A DNA stretch of 10,087 bases from Hyphomicrobiales bacterium (GTDB lineage Bacteria; Pseudomonadota; Alphaproteobacteria; Rhizobiales; Xanthobacteraceae). Under the pieces are notes generated by a model. It was not told where the DNA came from. It did no database searches and saw only the letters and a list, made by a program, of their open reading frames with translations. This document shows, in pieces, positions 6,154 through 10,087 of the stretch (positions within the stretch are counted from its first letter, which is position 1; every line of letters starts with the position of its first letter). Location of the stretch: positions 1 to 10,087 of the forward strand of contig PKXB01000116.1 of assembly GCA_003133345.1 (NCBI GenBank). Reading direction: 5' to 3'. A program made the translations under genes and the position numbers.

Positions 6154-7746
6154 ATGGGAACTAAATTTGTCGCACTGGCGACGGCAATTCTCGCCAGTCT
6201 CACGCTCTGCACCGCCCAGGCGGCGGAGCCAAAACATGGCGGGATTCTGAAAATTTATCACCGCGAGACGCCGCCCAGCCTCTCCATTCACGAGGAGGCG
6301 ACCTTCTCGGTCAATATCCCCGCGATGGGGCTGTTCAACAATCTTGTCATCTACGACCAGCATAAGCCGCAAAACAGCATGAGCACCATCGTGCCGGAGC
6401 TGGCGACGAGCTGGGCCTGGAGTCCGGACAATCTGAAATTGACCTTCAAGCTGCGCGAGGGTGTCAAGTGGCACGACGGCCAGCCTTTCACAGCTAAGGA
6501 CGTGAAATGCACCTTCGACCTCATTCAGGGCAAGGGGCAGGACAAATTCCGCAAGAATCCGCGCAAGGACTTGTTCAATAACATTTCCGAAGTCAGCACC
6601 AATGGCGACTTCGAGGTGACGCTGCAGCTCAAGCGGCCGCAGCCTTCACTGCTGGCGATGATCGCGTCGGGCTACACGCCGATGTATTCGTGCCACGTCC
6701 CAACGGCGCAAATGCGCACGCATCCGATCGGCACCGGTCCGTTCAAATTCGTGGAGTTCAAGCAGAACGAATCGATCACGCTAACGAAAAATCCGGACTA
6801 TTGGAAAAAGGGCCTGCCTTATCTCGACGGCATCGAATACAGCATCATCCGCAATCGGGCGACCGCGGTGCTCGCCTTCGTCGCCGGCAATGTGGACATG
6901 ACGTTCCCCACCGAGATGACGGCCGCGCTGATCAAGGACATCAAGTCGCAGGACGCCACCGCCGTCTGCGAAATCGCGCCGATCAACGTCAACACCAATC
7001 TCATCATCAACCGCGAGAACCCGCCCTTCAATAATCTCGAACTGCGCAAGGCGATGGCGCTCGCGCTCGACCGGAAGTCGTTCATCGACATCATCTTTCA
7101 GGGGCAGGGCGATCAGGGCGGCACTTTACTGCCGCCGCCGGAAGGTGTGTGGGGCATGCCGCCCGACATGCTCAAGACAATTTCCGGCTACGGCGACGTG
7201 AACAAGGACCGCCAGCAAGCCCGCGCCATCATGACCAAGCTCGGCTACAGCGCCGACAAGCCGCTCAAGATCAAGGTCTCGACGCGTAATATTGCAACCT
7301 ACCGGGATCCGGCGGTGGTGCTGATCGATCAGCTCAAGAGCATCTATATCGACGCCGAACTGGAGCCGGTCGAGTCCAGCACCTGGTTCGCCAAGGTCGC
7401 CCGCAACGACTACTCCGTCGGCCTCAACCTGACCGGCAACGGCATCGACGATCCCGACCAGGCGTTCTATGAAAATTATGCCTGCGGCTCCGAGCGCAAC
7501 TATACGCACTACTGCAACAAGGAATTGGAAGCGCTGTTCGACAATCAATCGGTCGAAACCGATGTCGAAAAGCGCAAGAAAATGGTGTGGGAGATCGACA
7601 AAAAACTGCAGGAGGACGTGGCGCGTCCGATCCTGATGCATGCGCGGTCGGGCATGTGCTGGAAGCCCTACGTGAAGAACATGACGATCATGAGAAACAG
7701 TGCCTATAACGGCTATCGCTACGAGGACATCTGGCTGGATAAATAA
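6154..7746 (+). CDS. ABC transporter periplasmic substrate-binding protein, family 5 (peptide/nickel/opine class)
   Basis: This 530-residue protein is the solute receptor of a Dpp/Opp-class importer. Residues 1-24 look like a Sec signal peptide: Lys4, a hydrophobic stretch (about 5-19) and a TAQAA cleavage region before Glu25-Pro-Lys. LTLC at 16-19 does not fit a lipobox because Leu precedes Cys, so a soluble periplasmic protein is expected. Family 5 motifs include GGILKIY (29-35), LKLTFKLREGVKWHDGQPF (94-112) with TAKDVKCTFD (113-122), PIGTGPFKFVEF (191-202) and KNPDYWKKGLPYLDGI (212-227). Length is normal for the family. GGAGG with 5-base spacing supports the ATG. The gene leads the rightward operon, and a large hairpin follows its stop. 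Family members bind peptides, but also opines, sugars, nickel chelates and other solutes, so the ligand is open. The divergent acyl-CoA operon hints at an organic acid, ester or amide. Confidence 0.93.
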   Translation: MGTKFVALATAILASLTLCTAQAAEPKHGGILKIYHRETPPSLSIHEEATFSVNIPAMGLFNNLVIYDQHKPQNSMSTIVPELATSWAWSPDNLKLTFKLREGVKWHDGQPFTAKDVKCTFDLIQGKGQDKFRKNPRKDLFNNISEVSTNGDFEVTLQLKRPQPSLLAMIASGYTPMYSCHVPTAQMRTHPIGTGPFKFVEFKQNESITLTKNPDYWKKGLPYLDGIEYSIIRNRATAVLAFVAGNVDMTFPTEMTAALIKDIKSQDATAVCEIAPINVNTNLIINRENPPFNNLELRKAMALALDRKSFIDIIFQGQGDQGGTLLPPPEGVWGMPPDMLKTISGYGDVNKDRQQARAIMTKLGYSADKPLKIKVSTRNIATYRDPAVVLIDQLKSIYIDAELEPVESSTWFAKVARNDYSVGLNLTGNGIDDPDQAFYENYACGSERNYTHYCNKELEALFDNQSVETDVEKRKKMVWEIDKKLQEDVARPILMHARSGMCWKPYVKNMTIMRNSAYNGYRYEDIWLDK

Positions 7747-7758
7747 ACGCCAGCCCCG

Positions 7759-7822
7759 GCGCGCAAGATCATCCGAGATTTAGCCGATAGTGGGCGGCCA
7801 AATCTTGGGAGATTTTGCGCGC
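7759..7822 (+). promoter_or_regulatory. Long intercistronic stem-loop between binding-protein and permease genes
   Basis: The arms GCGCGCAAGATC (7759-7770) and GATTTTGCGCGC (7811-7822) pair over 12 bases with one G-U. After a single A-A mismatch the stem continues 7772-7781 with 7800-7809 (10 pairs including wobbles), and after one A-C mismatch GCCG (7783-7786) pairs with CGGC (7795-7798). The loop is 8 bases (7787-7794). The only T-run is TTT followed by CCC, so it is not a classical terminator. Such hairpins after a binding-protein gene commonly protect its mRNA and reduce downstream expression; that role here is inferred. Confidence 0.7.
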
Positions 7823-7848
7823 TTTCCCTCGCACGCGATTGGGAGGCC

Positions 7849-8799
7849 ATGGTGGGGAGCTATCTGATCAGGCGCTTCTTCTTGATGCTCCTGACGCTGT
7901 TCGGAATTTCAGTGCTGGTGTTCACGATGTTGCGGGTGGTGCCCGGCAACATTGCGGACATCCTGTTCGATGCTGCCGGAATGATCGACACGGCCGAGAA
8001 GGCCAAGCTGGAAAAGGAGCTGGGCCTCGATCAGCCGATCGCCGTGCAATACGTGCAATGGATCGGCGGGCTCGCGCGCGGCGATCTCGGCTATTCTTAT
8101 GTGTCGGAAAAGCCGGCGATTGACGAGATCCTGCCGCGCATTCCGATCACTGCCAAGCTTGCCGGATTGGCGCTGCTGTTTGCAATTGTGTTCGGCGTTC
8201 CGCTCGGTGTTATCAGCGCGGTCAAGCAGAACTCCGGACTCGACTATGTCTTGCGCGTGATCAGCCTGAGCGGGCTGTCGATGCCGTCATTCTGGCTCGG
8301 CCTGTTGATCCTGATGGCGTTTGTGAAATTTTTCGGCACAATTCCGATCTATAGCAACGCTCCCGGAGGATTTTGGGCCGCGTTGGGGCTCTACAGCGTG
8401 CCGGCGGCGGCGGTTGGCTTTCGCTCATCGGCGCTAGTCATGCGCCTGACACGTTCCTCGATGCTGGAAGTGTTGCGGCAGGATTACATCCGCACCGCGC
8501 GCGCGAAAGGCGCGTCGGAGCAGAGCGTCAACTACCACCATGCCTTGCGCAACGCGGTGCTGCCGGTCGTCACCGTGATCGGCATCGAGGCCGCCTTCCT
8601 GATGGGCGGCCTGATCGTCACCGAAACGGTGTTCAACATTCCGGGCGTCGCGCGCTTTTTGGTCGAGGCGATCCGCTGGCGCGACTATCCGATCGTGCAG
8701 AACCTGGTGATGTTCATCGCGGTGGTGGCGGTGTCGATCAACTTCCTGGTCGACCTGCTCTACGCGGTGCTCGATCCGCGCATCAAATATTCCGGTTAG
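7849..8799 (+). CDS. ABC transporter permease, DppB/OppB type
   Basis: This 316-residue inner-membrane protein is the first of two permeases that form the import channel. It begins with the typical SYLIRRFFLMLLTLFGISVL (4-23) and has about six hydrophobic segments, near 9-29, 102-124, 136-160, 178-198, 238-260 and 284-306. LGLDQPIAVQYVQW (58-71) in the first periplasmic loop is typical of DppB. The cytoplasmic EAA-type loop that docks the ATPase reads DYIRTARAKGAS (212-223) through LRNAVLPV (233-240). GGGAGG at 7841-7846 lies only 2 bases from ATG 7849 but 5 bases from the next codon, GTG 7852, the same spacing as the binding-protein gene. The true start may therefore be GTG 7852, shortening the protein by one residue. 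The C-terminal LDPRIKYSG is usual. The second permease follows after 17 bases. Confidence 0.94.
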   Translation: MVGSYLIRRFFLMLLTLFGISVLVFTMLRVVPGNIADILFDAAGMIDTAEKAKLEKELGLDQPIAVQYVQWIGGLARGDLGYSYVSEKPAIDEILPRIPITAKLAGLALLFAIVFGVPLGVISAVKQNSGLDYVLRVISLSGLSMPSFWLGLLILMAFVKFFGTIPIYSNAPGGFWAALGLYSVPAAAVGFRSSALVMRLTRSSMLEVLRQDYIRTARAKGASEQSVNYHHALRNAVLPVVTVIGIEAAFLMGGLIVTETVFNIPGVARFLVEAIRWRDYPIVQNLVMFIAVVAVSINFLVDLLYAVLDPRIKYSG

Positions 8800-8816
8800 G
8801 GACGGAGAGCGAGCTC

Positions 8817-9707
8817 ATGGCTAGCATCGATATCGTCCCGGGGCCCGTGGACACCGTCCGCGCGGAAGGCGTGTGGTCGCAGATCCGCTATCACGCCGCC
8901 GCGCATCCGCTCGGCGTTATCGGCGCCGTGATCATGCTGGTGTTCGTGTTCGCCGCCATCTTCGCCGATTTCATTACAGTGTTTGATCCGATCAGGACCA
9001 ATTCGCTCGTTTCGCTGGCACCGCCGGGCCACACGCATTGGCTGGGCGCCGATAATATGGGCCGCGACATCTACAGCCGCATCGTTTACGGCGCGCGCAT
9101 CTCACTTGCGGTCGGGCTCGGCTCGACCTTCATCGGGTGCGTGTTCGGCGTGGCGCTCGGCCTGACCTCGGGCTATCTCGGCGGCTGGGTCGATTTGGTG
9201 ATCCAGCGCATCGTCGACGTGCTGCAAGCGGTGCCGCTGCTGGTGCTGGCGCTGGTGATGGCGGCCGCGCTCGGGCCGGCGCTCGACAATACCATCGTCG
9301 CGATCGCGATCCCGCTGATCCCCTATACCGCGCGCGTGGTCCGCTCCAGCACGCTGACCTTGCGCGAACAGCCGTTCGTCGAGGCGGCGCGCGCCGTCGG
9401 CATGAGCGAATTCCGCATCGCGGTGCGCCATGTGCTGCCCAACACGCTGGCGCCGCTGATCGTGATCGCGACCGCGCAGCTCGGCGCGGCGATCCTGACC
9501 GAGGCGTCGCTGTCGTTCCTCGGCCTCGGCGTGCCCGAGCCGCATCCCTCGTGGGGCCGCATGCTGTCGGAATCGGCGGCCGAATATGTGCGCACCGCGC
9601 CCTGGCTGGTGATCTTCCCCGGCGCCGCCATCAGTCTTGCGGTGTTCGGCACCAATCTGTTCGGCGACGCGCTGCGCGATATCCTCGACCCGAGGCTGCG
9701 CAATTAG
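8817..9707 (+). CDS. ABC transporter permease, DppC/OppC type
   Basis: This 296-residue second permease would pair with the DppB-type subunit. A short cytoplasmic N-terminus (1-30) precedes a first membrane segment (about 33-53), then the signature HWLGADNMGRDIYSRIVYGA (74-93). Further hydrophobic segments lie near 95-117, 135-153, 157-172, 211-235 and 263-285. The ATPase-docking loop is FVEAARAVGMSEFRIAVRHV (187-206) and then LPN. LSFLGLGVPEPHPSWGRML (232-250) and LRDILDPRLRN (286-296) are strongly typical. The ATG at 8817 has GGAG at 8804-8807 upstream. The open frame extending upstream to 8373 is a shadow of the first permease gene. The last base of the TAG stop is also the first base of a palindromic repeat. 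Confidence 0.95.
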   Translation: MASIDIVPGPVDTVRAEGVWSQIRYHAAAHPLGVIGAVIMLVFVFAAIFADFITVFDPIRTNSLVSLAPPGHTHWLGADNMGRDIYSRIVYGARISLAVGLGSTFIGCVFGVALGLTSGYLGGWVDLVIQRIVDVLQAVPLLVLALVMAAALGPALDNTIVAIAIPLIPYTARVVRSSTLTLREQPFVEAARAVGMSEFRIAVRHVLPNTLAPLIVIATAQLGAAILTEASLSFLGLGVPEPHPSWGRMLSESAAEYVRTAPWLVIFPGAAISLAVFGTNLFGDALRDILDPRLRN

Positions 9708-9807
9708 CGCATGATCCCGAAAAGTGGGTACCGGTTTTCGGAAAAGATCATGCGCAAGCAAAATGTTAGGGAAGCACAGTGATTCAATCTAATCGGATCA
9801 CGCTCTA
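9707..9807. repeat. Composite palindromic intergenic repeat (Hyphomicrobiales type)
   Basis: The first half is a perfect 10-base outer stem, GCGCATGATC (9707-9716) with GATCATGCGC (9746-9755). Inside it CCGAAAA (9717-9723) pairs with TTTTCGG (9735-9741), leaving an AAAA bulge (9742-9745) and a loop containing the GGTACC palindrome. The second half is weaker: GTGAT (9779-9783) with ATCAC (9797-9801), flanked by AGC (9773-9775) and GCT (9802-9804). I recall this two-part unit as a multi-copy intergenic repeat in Bradyrhizobium and relatives, similar in concept to RIME elements; that match was not searched. It fills most of the gap between the second permease and the ATPase gene. Confidence 0.8.
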
Positions 9808-9824
9808 ATGGCTCGGTTCGCGCC

Positions 9825-10087
9825 ATGACCATGACGACCAGCGAGCGCGCGACCGGCACTCCGGCGCCGGCCGATATTTCGAACCAGGCCCCGTTGCTGG
9901 TGGTCGACGGATTGCGGACCTATTTCGATCTGCGCCACGGCGTGGTGAAGGCCGTGGACGGCGTCAGCTTCGCGCTCGGGCCGCATGAGACGCTGGCGAT
10001 CGTCGGCGAGTCCGGTTGCGGCAAGAGCATCACCGCGCTCTCTCTCATGAGACTTGTGCCCGATCCGCCCGGCCGCATCGCCGGCGG
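9825..10087 (+). CDS. ABC transporter ATP-binding protein, DppD/OppD type (partial, truncated by window end)
   Basis: Only the first 87 codons are present. The translation holds [26 protein letters not shown], the usual opening beta-strands of an oligopeptide-type ATPase (residues about 24-49), then the Walker A motif GESGCGKS (about 60-67) and the start of the following helix. Walker B and the ABC signature lie beyond the edge. The start is taken as ATG 9825; a second in-frame ATG is at 9831, and an ATG at 9808 is in another frame. None has a good ribosome site: the upstream bases are occupied by the tail of the palindromic repeat and GCTCGGTTCGCGCC. The residues before about 22 are low-complexity and not conserved. 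Being fourth in the operon fits the order binding protein, permease, permease, ATPase, with a second ATPase likely beyond the window. Confidence 0.93.
   Translation, partial: MTMTTSERATGTPAPADISNQAPLLVVDGLRTYFDLRHGVVKAVDGVSFALGPHETLAIVGESGCGKSITALSLMRLVPDPPGRIAG

Noticed and set aside
7747..7848. Intrinsic terminator after the binding-protein gene
   Set aside because: The stem is strong but no T-run follows it, and the permease genes downstream belong to the same transporter.
8373..8816. Open frame upstream of the second permease suggesting a permease fusion
   Set aside because: It is a shadow frame inside the first permease gene; both permeases have complete normal ends.
9798..9986. Minus-strand 62-residue open frame near the right end
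   Set aside because: It is antisense to the ATPase gene, whose Walker A motif and opening strands are unmistakable.

Overview
This 10,087-base window is GC-rich and densely coding. It looks like chromosomal DNA of an alphaproteobacterium of the order Hyphomicrobiales (the Bradyrhizobium, Rhodopseudomonas or Xanthobacteraceae neighbourhood). The reasons are the codon bias, the paired acyl-CoA dehydrogenases, the NDP-forming acyl-CoA synthetase, and a palindromic intergenic repeat at 9707-9807 of a type I recall from that order. The species call is inference. No RNA gene, transposase, integrase or CRISPR array was seen.

The window holds two divergent gene clusters separated by a 229-base regulatory gap (5925-6153). 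The leftward cluster (5924 down to 118, minus strand) reads as one five-gene operon with gaps of only 8 to 28 bases. In transcription order it encodes a small acyl-CoA dehydrogenase-like subunit, a large acyl-CoA dehydrogenase subunit, a three-module NDP-forming acyl-CoA synthetase (GTG start), a crotonase-fold (enoyl-CoA hydratase/isomerase family) protein, and a TIGR02444/DUF2390 protein of unknown function. Together these would activate a carboxylic acid to its CoA thioester, oxidise it at the alpha,beta position and process the enoyl-CoA. No thiolase or 3-hydroxyacyl-CoA dehydrogenase is in view, so later steps must be encoded elsewhere.

The rightward cluster (6154 to beyond 10087, plus strand) is an ABC importer of the peptide/nickel/opine (Dpp/Opp) class: a periplasmic binding protein with signal peptide, two permeases, and the start of an ATPase that runs off the window edge. 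A long near-perfect hairpin (7759-7822) lies between the binding-protein gene and the first permease gene. A composite palindromic repeat (9707-9807) starts on the last base of the second permease's stop codon and fills most of the gap before the ATPase gene.

The simplest joint reading is uptake plus catabolism: the importer brings in a compound whose acid (or acid product) is degraded by the divergent operon, with shared control from two inverted repeats in the gap. The substrate cannot be read from the sequence. The most interesting molecular points are the complementary loss of conserved motifs between the two dehydrogenase subunits, which suggests a composite heteromeric enzyme, and a crotonase lacking both classical catalytic glutamates.
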